In this document: positions 51,166 through 60,076 of the stretch, in pieces
Layout: each line of letters starts with the position of its first letter
Position numbering within the stretch: position 1 is the first letter of the stretch
Origin: SIG565 sp045656145
GTDB lineage: Bacteria; Bacillota; Clostridia; Oscillospirales; Acutalibacteraceae
Assembly (NCBI GenBank): GCA_045656145.1
Contig: JAZOQP010000024.1
Coordinates: 26,283 to 90,282 of the forward strand
DNA length: 64,000 nucleotides
Direction: 5' to 3'
Program-made: the position numbers and the translations under genes
Notes under the pieces: generated by a model
The model's input: the letters and a program-made list of their open reading frames with translations, nothing else
Told to the model about the DNA's origin: nothing
Database searches by the model: none

Positions 51166-52737
51166 TTAGAATTTAATAATATTTCCTTCGGGAATAAATG
51201 CGGGGTCGATGTTATAATACTCGTTATCGCCGATGAAATCGGTTTTTTCAAGAATTTCAACATCCTTTTCGTTCATTCCATAGTAAACTTCGGCGGTTTC
51301 GGCTTCGTTAAAGTCTTTTTTAAGTGAGCCAAAGGATTTGTTATGGAAAATTTTGTTGTTTTCAAACTGCATTTTGCTGCCGCCCATTGAGTTTGCTGCA
51401 ACAATAGTTCCTCTGCCGTTTATGAAATAGTTATCGTGGATAGAGCAGTTTTCAAAATCGCAATCGCCTGCTGCCCAGCCGCTTCCGTAATAGAAGGTGT
51501 AGCCGGGGTCGGGGCGCTGATGAGCCCATCCATAACCGTTATTAAGGCAGATATTGCCTGAAATATCAACGTTTTTAAGTTCTCTCTTAAAGCCGTTCGG
51601 GTCTTTAAGGGAAAGCCATAATTCGAAGCAATAATGGCAGGCATCGAAAACATTGTTTACCCAACGAATGTTTTTCATGGCGTAATCGCGGTCGGCTGTG
51701 GGTCTTGAATATTGAACCGTAACGGCGGCATCATAAACCTGCTCAAAATAGCAGTTTTCAATGGTGAAACCATCGCAATCGCCCCAAATTTCAATCCCGT
51801 TACCGAGTCTTGTAACATCGGAGCCATAGGCTACATTCGGGTCTTTTCGAGCATGTCCTTCAGGAGACTGAGCCGAGCCGCCAATCCAACCGAATTCGCA
51901 GTTGCGGATAATAAGATTGTTACTGCCGCTGATACCCATACCAAAGTTTGCATATTTAAATGAAAGGTTATCAAAGATACAATCGGTGCAGTTGCCGGAT
52001 ACTGCCGCATGGCGAAGGGTAAAATGAACTGTGTCAAATACTTCGCCGGGATTTCCATCAGGGCAGTTTAGGAATAAACGCTCATAGCCGTTATATTTAT
52101 GGAAGAATTCGAGGTCTCCCTTAATATCCTTGTAGCTTTTAAAGGGGGCGCACTCTCTATGAACAAATTGTCTGCCATTCCAAACATCAAGAAGACCGTG
52201 GGGCACATTTTCGCCTCTGCGACCGTTTGCGCGATACATATCGCAGCGCTCTCCCGTAACGGTGTTTTCGCAAATCTTAATTCCCCAAAGCTGACCACCG
52301 TTTATAACAACCGCGCCAACATCCTTAACATAAGGAATCATTGGGGTAAACATCCAAACATTTTTAGCATCGGTTGGAGTCCAACATTTAGGATTTGAAG
52401 CATCGATGCAGTTGCAAAGCAAGGGCTTTTTGCCCTCTCCGTAAGAAGAAAAAGTAATTCCGAAAGAGCCCGGGCGCATACAGCCATTAAAAACCTGGCC
52501 GCGCTTGAAAAGAACGGTATCTCCTGGTTTTGCAGGTAAAAATTCAATAGCCTCAAGGCTTCTCTTTGCTCTTTCGGGGGTAAGGCCATCGTTATCATCG
52601 CGGCCGTTTTCGGCATCGAAATAGAAAACCGTGCCCGAAGTAGAGTAGTTAGATTCGCTGTTTAAAATTTCATTTTTTCTTTTTGTAGCCAGCGCTAAAA
52701 CCTCATCAAATTGCTCTTTTGTGGCAGTTTTTAACAT
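51166..52737 (-). CDS. Right-handed beta-helix protein, paralogue A (type I)
   Basis: One of four tandem paralogues (523 residues). The N-terminal 30-residue helix (ATKRKNEILNSES) is followed by VFYFDAENGRDDNDGLTP, PGDTVLFKRGQVFNG and beta-helix rungs such as GIEIWGDCDGFTIENCYFEQ and ISGNICLNNGYGW. It closes with GDNEYYNIDPAFIPEGNIIKF, read here as the ends GDNEYY and GNIIKF. Such folds are found in polysaccharide lyases and glycosidases, which are usually secreted. No signal peptide or anchor is present, so it should be cytosolic. Cysteines are frequent. Closest to paralogue C. Confidence 0.82.
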   Translation of the reverse strand: MLKTATKEQFDEVLALATKRKNEILNSESNYSTSGTVFYFDAENGRDDNDGLTPERAKRSLEAIEFLPAKPGDTVLFKRGQVFNGCMRPGSFGITFSSYGEGKKPLLCNCIDASNPKCWTPTDAKNVWMFTPMIPYVKDVGAVVINGGQLWGIKICENTVTGERCDMYRANGRRGENVPHGLLDVWNGRQFVHRECAPFKSYKDIKGDLEFFHKYNGYERLFLNCPDGNPGEVFDTVHFTLRHAAVSGNCTDCIFDNLSFKYANFGMGISGSNNLIIRNCEFGWIGGSAQSPEGHARKDPNVAYGSDVTRLGNGIEIWGDCDGFTIENCYFEQVYDAAVTVQYSRPTADRDYAMKNIRWVNNVFDACHYCFELWLSLKDPNGFKRELKNVDISGNICLNNGYGWAHQRPDPGYTFYYGSGWAAGDCDFENCSIHDNYFINGRGTIVAANSMGGSKMQFENNKIFHNKSFGSLKKDFNEAETAEVYYGMNEKDVEILEKTDFIGDNEYYNIDPAFIPEGNIIKF

Positions 52738-52749
52738 AACTTTTTCTCC

Positions 52750-54297
52750 TTAAAATTTAATTATTTTATCTTTTGGAATATCGGTTTCATTAATGCTATA
52801 ATATTCGTTTTCTCCGATAAAACCTGAATTTCCAATTATTTCAATATCCTTTTCGCTCATTGAAAAGTTTGTTAAACCGCGAACCGATTCATCAAAATTT
52901 TCCCGAAGCAGACCGAAGAAATTGTTATGATAAATTTTATTGTTGCGGAATTGCATTTTGCTGCCGCCTATGTGCCAAGCCGAAACAAGTGAGCCCTTTC
53001 CGTTTACCAAATAGTTATCGTGAACCGAGCAGTTTGTAAACTTAGCGAAGCCTGCGCCCTCGCTGCCGCCATAATAGAAGGCATAGCCAGGGTCGGGGCG
53101 CTGTTGCGCCCAACCGTAACCGCAGTTAAGGCATATATTGCCCGAAATATCGGTGGTGTTAAGCTCATGCCTGAAGCCGTTGGAATCGGGTATTGTAAGC
53201 CATAATTCGAAACAATAATGGCAGGTATCAAAGAGGTTGTTTGCCCAGCGCGTGTTTTCGTTAACAATATCCTTTTGGGCTACCTCATAATAAACCTGAA
53301 CTGTAACTGCGGCATCATAATTTTGATAGAAATAGCAGTTTTCAACCGTGAAGTTTTCGCAAACGCCATAAACCTCAACGCCGTTGCCAAGTCTTGCAAC
53401 GCCTGAATAACCTTTAAAGGCGGGGTCTTTATTAACATAGGCTTCAACAAACTCAGCCGAGCCGCCGATACAACCGAAAATGCAGTTGCGAATTGTGAAA
53501 TTAACCGAATCGCCAAACCCTGAAACGCCGAAGTTTCCGTATTTTAAGGTAAGGTTATCAAGGGTTATATCTTTTGGTCCCCAAACCTTAGGGGTAATAA
53601 TGGATACGCGCTGTGTCATCTCAATATTTCCAAAGGCTTTTGCGGGGTTGCCATCAGGGCAGTTGAGATAAACATATCCGCTTTCCCAATCGTGCCAGAA
53701 TTCGAGGTCTCCCTTAAGGTCCTCAATACCATTCCAGATACCTCTTTCGCGGTGCACTAAGGTTCTTCCGTTAGAAACATCGGGAGTGGTGTTATTGCCC
53801 ATATCACAGCGCTCGTTCGTGAAGGTATTTACCAAAACCTTGATACCCCAAAGCTCATCATTTTTCATAAAGATAGCGCCGATATCGAGTGAATGATGAA
53901 CAGGTTTTTTAAATCTCCAAACATTTTTATATTCGGTTTCTTCCCAGTCATCAGGATTGGAAGCATCAACCGAGCCCCATAGCTCAGGCTTTTTTCCCTC
54001 TCCATAGGCCGAATAGGTAACTCCCTCTTGAGCCTTTAAAAGTCCTCTGAAAACCTGCCCTCTGCGGAAAAGCACGGTGTCCCCTGAATTTAAAGTAATA
54101 TTTGTTACTTTATCAAGGCTTTTAAAGGCGGTTTCGGGGGTAAGACCATCATTGTTATCCGAGCCATTTTCACTGTCAACATAATAAACCGTACCGTTTG
54201 CAGAATAAACCGAATCGGAGCTTAAAATTTCATTCTTTCTTTTGGTTGCGAGAGCTATAACTTCATCTAACTGACTTGTTTTTGCGATTTTAAGCAT
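52750..54297 (-). CDS. Right-handed beta-helix protein, paralogue B (mosaic)
   Basis: The 515-residue protein matches paralogue D over its first two thirds (ENCYFYQNYDAAVTVQV, TQRVSIITPKVWGPKD). After about residue 335 it matches A and C (CHYCFELWL, GGSKMQFRNNKIYHN, SGFIGENEYYSIN, IIKF). The switch lies near base 53,290. This looks like recombination between neighbouring genes. It has the same N-terminal helix and NDGLTPETA motif, and no signal peptide. GAGG precedes the ATG, 12 nt after paralogue C. Confidence 0.82.
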   Translation of the reverse strand: MLKIAKTSQLDEVIALATKRKNEILSSDSVYSANGTVYYVDSENGSDNNDGLTPETAFKSLDKVTNITLNSGDTVLFRRGQVFRGLLKAQEGVTYSAYGEGKKPELWGSVDASNPDDWEETEYKNVWRFKKPVHHSLDIGAIFMKNDELWGIKVLVNTFTNERCDMGNNTTPDVSNGRTLVHRERGIWNGIEDLKGDLEFWHDWESGYVYLNCPDGNPAKAFGNIEMTQRVSIITPKVWGPKDITLDNLTLKYGNFGVSGFGDSVNFTIRNCIFGCIGGSAEFVEAYVNKDPAFKGYSGVARLGNGVEVYGVCENFTVENCYFYQNYDAAVTVQVYYEVAQKDIVNENTRWANNLFDTCHYCFELWLTIPDSNGFRHELNTTDISGNICLNCGYGWAQQRPDPGYAFYYGGSEGAGFAKFTNCSVHDNYLVNGKGSLVSAWHIGGSKMQFRNNKIYHNNFFGLLRENFDESVRGLTNFSMSEKDIEIIGNSGFIGENEYYSINETDIPKDKIIKF

Positions 54298-54308
54298 AAA
54301 GTAACCTC

Positions 54309-55874
54309 TTAAAATTTAATTATATTGCCTTCGGGAATATCGCTTTCGGCAATGCCGTAATACTCGTTTTCACCTATGAATCCCGAGTTTTTAACAATTT
54401 CAATATCTTCCTCTTTCATGGAGTAGGAAACTAAATTGTCAACCGATTCATCGAAGTTTTCTCTGAGTCCGCCAAGAGATTTGTTGTGATAAATCTTGTT
54501 ATCGAAGAACTGCATTTTACTGCCGCCAATGTGCCATGCCGAGAAAATGCGGCCGCGGCCATTAACGAAATAGTTGTTACTTAAATTGCAGTTTGTGAAA
54601 TCGGCCTTAGCGGCATCCTTAAGGCTACCGTAATAGAAGGTGTATCCCGGGTCGGGGCGCTGATGAGCCCAACCGTAACCGCTGTTAAAGCAGATATTGC
54701 CCGAAATATCAATGTTGGTCATTTCGTGGCGGAAGCCGTTTCTATCGGCAATGCTTAGCCACAACTCAAAACAATATTGGCAGGTATCAAACACATTGTT
54801 TACCCAGCGCATATTTTCAATAACATAATCCTTTTCGGCCTTGCCGCGAGATACCTGAACGGTAACTGCAGCATCATAAATTTGCTCAAAGAAACAGTTT
54901 TCAATGGTGAAGTTTTTGCAGTCGCCCCAAATTTCGATACCGTTTCCGAGTCTTGTAACATCCGAGCCAAACGGAGTGTTGGGGTTTTTAGCCGCATACA
55001 TTTCGGGGAACTGAGAAGCTCCGCCTATCCAACCAAATTCGCAGTTGCGAACGGTGAAATCATTGCTGCCCGAAGCGGCAATACCGAAGTTTGCATATTT
55101 AAAGGAGATATTATCAAAGGTACAACCTGTGCAGTTGCCGTGAACAGCATAATGGCGAAGAGAAAGCTCAATAGAATCAAAAACTTTACCGGGGTTGCCA
55201 TCGGCACAGTGGAGATAAAGGTGCTCGTGTCCCTGATAGCGGTGGAAAAATTCGAGGTCTCCTTTAATATCCTTATAACCCTTGAAGGGTGCGCTCTCTC
55301 TGTGAACAAAGCGTCTGCCGTTCCAAACATCAAGCTCGCCGTGATAAACGCCTTCGCCTCTTCTGCCGTTTTGGCGATACATATCGCAGCGGTCGCCTGT
55401 TATGGTGTTTTCGCAAATCTTAATGCCCCAAAGCTGTCCGCCGTTAATAATAACGCAGGCAACATCCTTAACAAAGGCAATCATGGGTTTAAACATCCAA
55501 ACATTCTCTGCATCGGTTTTTACCCAATCATTCGGGTCAGAAGCATCAATAGAGTTGCAGAAAACGGGTTTTGGTCCTTCGCCATAGGCTGAATATGTAA
55601 CATATTTTCTCGGGTGCAAACAACCGCGGAAAACCTGACCGCGCTTGAAAAGAATTGTGTCTCCGGGGTTGGTATTTAAAAATTCAATACCATCAATTCC
55701 GCGAAGTGCGGTTTCGGGAGAAAGACCATCGTTATCATCAGAGCCTAATTCGCAGTCAACATAATAAACGGTGCCATCGGTGGGATAAACAGACTCGCTG
55801 TTTAAAATTTCGTTCTTTCTTTTGGTTGCTAATTCAACAATTCTTTTAAGTTCTTTTGAAGCTACAGGTTTCAT
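54309..55874 (-). CDS. Right-handed beta-helix protein, paralogue C (type I)
   Basis: The 521-residue protein closely follows paralogue A along its whole length: DVWNGRRFVHRESAPFKGYKD, GSDVTRLGNGIEIWGDC, ENCFFEQIYDAAVTVQ, GYGWAHQRPDPGYTFYYGS and the ending EGNIIKF. The C-terminal 80 residues are also nearly those of B. It begins TDGTVYYVDCELGSDDNDGLSPETA after a charged helix. No signal peptide or membrane span is seen. AAAGGAG precedes the ATG. Enzymatic activity is not provable from motifs, since no catalytic residues of a known lyase family were recognised. Confidence 0.82.
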   Translation of the reverse strand: MKPVASKELKRIVELATKRKNEILNSESVYPTDGTVYYVDCELGSDDNDGLSPETALRGIDGIEFLNTNPGDTILFKRGQVFRGCLHPRKYVTYSAYGEGPKPVFCNSIDASDPNDWVKTDAENVWMFKPMIAFVKDVACVIINGGQLWGIKICENTITGDRCDMYRQNGRRGEGVYHGELDVWNGRRFVHRESAPFKGYKDIKGDLEFFHRYQGHEHLYLHCADGNPGKVFDSIELSLRHYAVHGNCTGCTFDNISFKYANFGIAASGSNDFTVRNCEFGWIGGASQFPEMYAAKNPNTPFGSDVTRLGNGIEIWGDCKNFTIENCFFEQIYDAAVTVQVSRGKAEKDYVIENMRWVNNVFDTCQYCFELWLSIADRNGFRHEMTNIDISGNICFNSGYGWAHQRPDPGYTFYYGSLKDAAKADFTNCNLSNNYFVNGRGRIFSAWHIGGSKMQFFDNKIYHNKSLGGLRENFDESVDNLVSYSMKEEDIEIVKNSGFIGENEYYGIAESDIPEGNIIKF

Positions 55875-55888
55875 AGGGAATTCTCCTT

Positions 55889-57439
55889 TTATTTTAATAA
55901 TGATTCGAATGATGAATCATCGCAAGGTATTCTATAGAATTCGTTTTTGCCCCAAACTCCGCTTTCGGTAAGGCGATTGAGATATTCCTCTGCAAGCGGG
56001 TGGTCAACGAATTTGCCTGTACGGAAGGTAAAGGTTTCGGAAGTGCAAGCAATGATGGGGGCGTTTGAATAAATTTCGTTATCGTGCAGATTAATACCTT
56101 TTTCAACGTGTAAATTCTTTCCGCGGTAGTTAGAGGTGCGGGCGCGGAAGAGAATATTATTCTTCATTTCGCAGTTTATAAACTCGCAGTTAGCGGAACC
56201 CTCCCAACCACTGTAGATAAAGCAGTCGCCGGGGTCGTTGCGGTGGTGTCCGAAGCCGTAGCCTGTGCCTAAAGCAATGTTATCTGAAATATCAACATCA
56301 ATCATAGCTGCCCTGAATCCGCCTGTATCTTCGGGGGTGTATAGCCATAACTCAAAGGGATAATGAGTGCTATCAAAAAGGTTGCCCTTCCAGGTAATGC
56401 CGTTCATAATTCTATCTCTGTCAAGGGTTTTATAGCTGACCTGAACAGTAACTGCGGCATCATAGTTTTGATAGAAATAGCAGTTTTCAACTATAAAGTT
56501 TTCGCAAACACCGTAAATTTCAACGCCGTTACCAAGGCGGGTCATATTAATGGAGTTTTTAAAGTTGGGGTCTTCATTTATGTAGGATTCAACAAACTGT
56601 GCTGAACCGCCAATGCAACCGAAAACGCAGTTGCGAACCGTAAAGTTCACAGCATCGCCAAAGCCTGAAATACCAAAGTTGCCATACTTAAAGGTAAGGT
56701 TATCAAAGGTAACGTCTTTTGGTCCCCAAACCTTTGGGCGAATAATGGAAGCGCGCTGGGTCATTTCAACGGTGCCGAATGCGGTAGCAGGGTTGCCATC
56801 GGGGCAGTTGAGGTAAACGAAACCTGTCCACCAGTCGTGCCAGAACTCAAGGTCGCCCTTAATATCGGCAATGCCGTTCCATTTGCTTCTTTCGCGGTGT
56901 ACCCACTGTCTTCCGTTCCAAACATCTGTGTTAAGGTTTAAGCCCATATCGCAGCGTTCGCCCGAAAAGGAGTTAACGCAAATCTTAATTCCCCAAAGCT
57001 CTTCGTTTTTCATTGTAATTGCGCCGATATCCATTGAGTAATGAACGGGATTTTTAAATTTCCAAACATTCGGGTATTCGGTTTCTTCCCAGTCGTCAGG
57101 GTTGGAAGCGTCAACCGAGCCCCATAACTCGGGTTTTGGGCCTTCGCCGTAGGCTGAGTATGTAACGCCCTCTTGAGCGAGCATAAGTCCTCTGAAAATT
57201 TGGCCGCGCTTGAACAACACCACATCTCCGGGATTGAGTTCAAGGTTTGTTACTTTTGCCATTGATTTAATGGCGGTTTCGGGCGTTAAACCATCGTTAT
57301 CATCCGAGCCTATTTCGTTATCAACATAATAGGTTGGACGATTTTTAGGATAGTTTGATTCGGTAGATAAAATTTCTTCTCGTTTTTTGTTTGCCTTTAA
57401 AGCAATTTCATCAATTTGTTTTTGGGTTGCATATTTCAT
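55889..57439 (-). CDS. Right-handed beta-helix protein, paralogue D (type II), first gene of the operon
   Basis: The 516-residue protein has the shared head (ANKKREEILSTES, YYVDNEIGSDDNDGLTPETA, PGDVVLFKRGQIFRG) and the type II middle (WGPKDVTFDNLTFKYGNFGISG, GVEIYGVCENFIVENCYFYQ). Its last 150 residues are unlike the others, with SNYRGKNLHVEKGINLHDNE and no IIKF ending. The ATG giving MKYATQKQIDE is preferred over a TTG two codons earlier because AAAGGAG lies about 10 nt ahead. No signal peptide is present. It is directly behind the palindrome-bearing promoter. Confidence 0.82.
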   Translation of the reverse strand: MKYATQKQIDEIALKANKKREEILSTESNYPKNRPTYYVDNEIGSDDNDGLTPETAIKSMAKVTNLELNPGDVVLFKRGQIFRGLMLAQEGVTYSAYGEGPKPELWGSVDASNPDDWEETEYPNVWKFKNPVHYSMDIGAITMKNEELWGIKICVNSFSGERCDMGLNLNTDVWNGRQWVHRERSKWNGIADIKGDLEFWHDWWTGFVYLNCPDGNPATAFGTVEMTQRASIIRPKVWGPKDVTFDNLTFKYGNFGISGFGDAVNFTVRNCVFGCIGGSAQFVESYINEDPNFKNSINMTRLGNGVEIYGVCENFIVENCYFYQNYDAAVTVQVSYKTLDRDRIMNGITWKGNLFDSTHYPFELWLYTPEDTGGFRAAMIDVDISDNIALGTGYGFGHHRNDPGDCFIYSGWEGSANCEFINCEMKNNILFRARTSNYRGKNLHVEKGINLHDNEIYSNAPIIACTSETFTFRTGKFVDHPLAEEYLNRLTESGVWGKNEFYRIPCDDSSFESLLK

Positions 57440-57455
57440 TAACAAATCACTCCTT

Positions 57456-57521
57456 TAATACCTTTTAAGGTATTAGACAATAGTTTAAGTTAATATTAAC
57501 AAATATATTCTTTTTTTACAA
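57456..57521 (-). promoter_or_regulatory. Promoter and candidate operators of the beta-helix operon
   Basis: On the minus strand TTGTAA (57516-57521), a 17-nt spacer and TAATAT (57493-57498) form a likely promoter. A perfect 12-bp palindrome GTTAATATTAAC (57489-57500) covers the -10. A 20-bp inverted repeat, TAATACCTT and AAGGTATTA around TT (57456-57475), lies downstream and touches the ribosome-binding site. Both are placed as repressor operators would be; the regulator is unknown. Confidence 0.65.
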
Positions 57522-57643
57522 CCCTTTTTTTGAAAATAAAACATAAAAAATAATAATATTTTGGGCGTTGTTTTTCCGTTTTAAAAAAACTCTTTATTTT
57601 TTCTTTGATTTATATTAAAATAATGTTGATGGGAGGGTGAATT

Positions 57644-58003
57644 ATGTCGAATAAAATAAGACTAAAGATTGGCGGAATTGAATATTCCGTAACCTCAAAT
57701 GATGAAGAAGCATATATTTTATCCCTTGGCGCAGAGCTTGAGAAAAAGATGAACACCATTATGGCAAAAAGCCCCTTTCTCTCAACCACAATGGCGGCCG
57801 TTATGACGGCGCTCGAAACAATGGATGATGCCAAGAAAATTCAAACCGAAAATGAGAGCTTAAGGCTCGAAAATAAGCGCCTTTTGGAAGAGGCAGCAAT
57901 GGCCAGAATGGATGCCGATATAACAAGAAGAATGCTTGTTAAATTCACAGGCGAAACCGAAGAAAAACCAATATTCACAAATGAAGATGATGAAGAATTT
58001 TAA
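57644..58003 (+). CDS. zapA: Cell division protein ZapA
   Basis: ZapA binds FtsZ and bundles its filaments at mid-cell. The 119-residue protein has the ZapA start KIRLKIGGIEYSVTSNDEEAY, shown by RLKIGGIEY, then a dimer helix and a coiled coil (KIQTENESLRLENKRLLEEAA). GGGAGGG precedes the ATG. A U32 peptidase gene follows after one base, a pairing seen often in Clostridia. Confidence 0.88.
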   Translation: MSNKIRLKIGGIEYSVTSNDEEAYILSLGAELEKKMNTIMAKSPFLSTTMAAVMTALETMDDAKKIQTENESLRLENKRLLEEAAMARMDADITRRMLVKFTGETEEKPIFTNEDDEEF

Positions 58004-58004
58004 T

Positions 58005-60038
58005 ATGGAGATTTTAGCGCCCGTAGGAAACCGCGAGATGCTGATTTCGGCGGTGCGTTCGGGTGCCGATGCGGTTTATCTCGGAGCCGAGAATTTTAAT
58101 GCCAGGCGCAATGCTGAAAACTTTTCGCTTGCCGCTTTGGATGAGGCTTTGGAATATTGCAAAATAAACGGAGTTAAGGTTTATTTAACTTTAAACACCG
58201 CCGTTACAAATGATGAAATGGCAAGTGCGGTAGATGTTGCGGAAGAAGCCTTCAAAAAGGGCATTGATGGTGTTATTGTTGCCGATTCAGGCCTTGCAAG
58301 AAGGCTTCATATAGAGCTCCCCGAATTGCCGCTTCATGCCTCAACCCAGATGAGCGTTCATTCGCAGTCGGCCTTGCCCGCGTTAAAGAAAATGGGCATA
58401 AAAAGGGTTGTTCTTTCGCGCGAAATGGATAAAAATTCTATTGCGGAATTTACAAAAAAAGCAAATGAAATCGGCATAGAAACCGAGGTTTTTGTTCACG
58501 GCGCTCTTTGTATGAGCGTTTCGGGGCAATGCCTTTTATCAAGCGTTATAGGTGGAAGAAGCGGAAACCGCGGGCTTTGCGCGGGGCCCTGCCGATTACC
58601 ATTTAAAAACGGCAGCAGCGATTATGCTTTAAGCCTTAAAGATTTAAGCCTTTTAAACTATGTGAAAGAGCTTAAAGAGATGGGTGTTTCCTCTTTGAAA
58701 ATTGAGGGAAGAATGAAGCGCCCCGAATATGTTGCCGCGGCGGTTACGGCCTTCAAAAAGGCGGCAAATGATGAGGACATTATCTCTATTTCGAAAATGT
58801 TGAGCGATGTTTTTTCCCGCTCAGGCTTTACCGAGGGGTATTATAAAAATGCTCTTGGGGATAATATGTTCGGAATCAGAACCCGAGATGATGTTTTGGC
58901 ATCAAAAGAGGTTATGAATGAAATTCATTCGCTTTATAGAAACGAATTCCAAAGGGTTCCGATTAGCATAAAAGCGGAAATAAGAGTGGGTAAGGCCGCA
59001 AAATTAATCCTTGAGGATGCCCAAAATACCGTTACGGTATTGGGCGAAATTCCCGAAAAAGCTAAAAATAAAGCGCTTGAAAAAAACGCTGTAGAAAATG
59101 CCGTTACAAAGCTTGGAGGAACACCTTATTTTGCAGAAAAAATAGAGATTTTATTAGATGATGGGCTGTTTTTATCGGGCAGTCAGTTAAACACGCTTCG
59201 AAGAAACGCGGTTTTGGAACTAAATAAAAAAAGATGCCAAAAACCGAGCGTTAAAAGAATGGAATATGAAGAATGTTTTGGAGATGCCTTCGGCAAAGTG
59301 CCAAAACTTTTTTGCAGATTTGAAAACGCGCTTCAAATTCCTCAGAATTTAAGCGGAGTGGCAACCGTTGTTTTGCCGCTTTTTGCTGATTTTAAAGATT
59401 TAAATCTTGATGAAAACATAGAAATTGCCGCCGAACTTCCGCGCGGAATTTTAAATGAAGAAGTAATAGCAAAAAGACTGAATGAAATTAAAAAATTCGG
59501 CATAAAAACCGCCTTTTGCGGCACTTTTGCGGCAAAACAGTTGGCCGAAGATGAGGGCTATAAGGTCTTTTCGGATATAGGCTTTAACACCTTTAATAAT
59601 GAAACGGTAAAGGCACTTGAAAATATGGGAGTTTCGGGTGTAATTTTATCTCCCGAACTGAGCGTTAGCGGAGTTAATGGAATAAAATCAAATATTCCAA
59701 GGGGAATTTTCGCTTATGGAAGGTTACCTATAATGCTTACCCGTAACTGCCCTGTTAAAAACAAAGGATGCGACTCTTGCAATAAAGATAGATTTCTTAC
59801 CGATAGAACGGGAGCCAAGTTCCCTGTTAGTTGCGTTAATGGTTTTTCGGAAATTTTTAATTCTAAACCCCATTATTTAGCCGATAAAATGAATGATTTT
59901 AGCGGAATTCATTTTGCTTATCTCTATTTCACTTTCGAGGAGAGAAAAGAGGCTGAAGAAATAATAGAGTCCTTTAAAAAAGGGAAAAAGCCAACGGGCG
60001 AATTTACCCGAGGCTTATATTACAGAGAGGTTTATTAA
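58005..60038 (+). CDS. U32 family peptidase-like protein
   Basis: The 677-residue protein starts MEILAPVGNREMLISAVRSGADAVYLG, a U32 hallmark seen in APVGN and GADAVYLG. It has HGALCMSVSGQCLLSS with GNRGLCAGPCR near residue 185 and a later Cys set (NKGCDSCNKDRF). In this superfamily such cysteines hold an iron-sulfur cluster, and members such as RlhA and TrhP hydroxylate RNA, so RNA modification is at least as likely as proteolysis. The start is set to the ATG one base after the zapA stop. A C-terminal DUF3656-like region is present. Confidence 0.85.
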   Translation: MEILAPVGNREMLISAVRSGADAVYLGAENFNARRNAENFSLAALDEALEYCKINGVKVYLTLNTAVTNDEMASAVDVAEEAFKKGIDGVIVADSGLARRLHIELPELPLHASTQMSVHSQSALPALKKMGIKRVVLSREMDKNSIAEFTKKANEIGIETEVFVHGALCMSVSGQCLLSSVIGGRSGNRGLCAGPCRLPFKNGSSDYALSLKDLSLLNYVKELKEMGVSSLKIEGRMKRPEYVAAAVTAFKKAANDEDIISISKMLSDVFSRSGFTEGYYKNALGDNMFGIRTRDDVLASKEVMNEIHSLYRNEFQRVPISIKAEIRVGKAAKLILEDAQNTVTVLGEIPEKAKNKALEKNAVENAVTKLGGTPYFAEKIEILLDDGLFLSGSQLNTLRRNAVLELNKKRCQKPSVKRMEYEECFGDAFGKVPKLFCRFENALQIPQNLSGVATVVLPLFADFKDLNLDENIEIAAELPRGILNEEVIAKRLNEIKKFGIKTAFCGTFAAKQLAEDEGYKVFSDIGFNTFNNETVKALENMGVSGVILSPELSVSGVNGIKSNIPRGIFAYGRLPIMLTRNCPVKNKGCDSCNKDRFLTDRTGAKFPVSCVNGFSEIFNSKPHYLADKMNDFSGIHFAYLYFTFEERKEAEEIIESFKKGKKPTGEFTRGLYYREVY

Positions 60039-60043
60039 AAAGA

Positions 60044-60071
60044 AAATCGACCAACTTTTGTTGGTCGATTT
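60044..60071. terminator. Bidirectional terminator between U32 and pckG genes
   Basis: AAATCGACCAA and TTGGTCGATTT form an 11-bp stem between two converging genes. Confidence 0.88.
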
Positions 60072-60076
60072 TTGTT

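Noticed and set aside
54777..55592. A 271-codon rightward open frame opposite beta-helix gene C
   Set aside because: It lies fully inside a well-supported gene on the other strand, shows no domain, and similar shorter frames occur opposite the other paralogues, so it follows from codon use.
51166..57445. Reading the beta-helix array as one broken long gene
   Set aside because: Each unit has its own ribosome-binding site, full-length start motif and stop, and the four products have nearly equal lengths.
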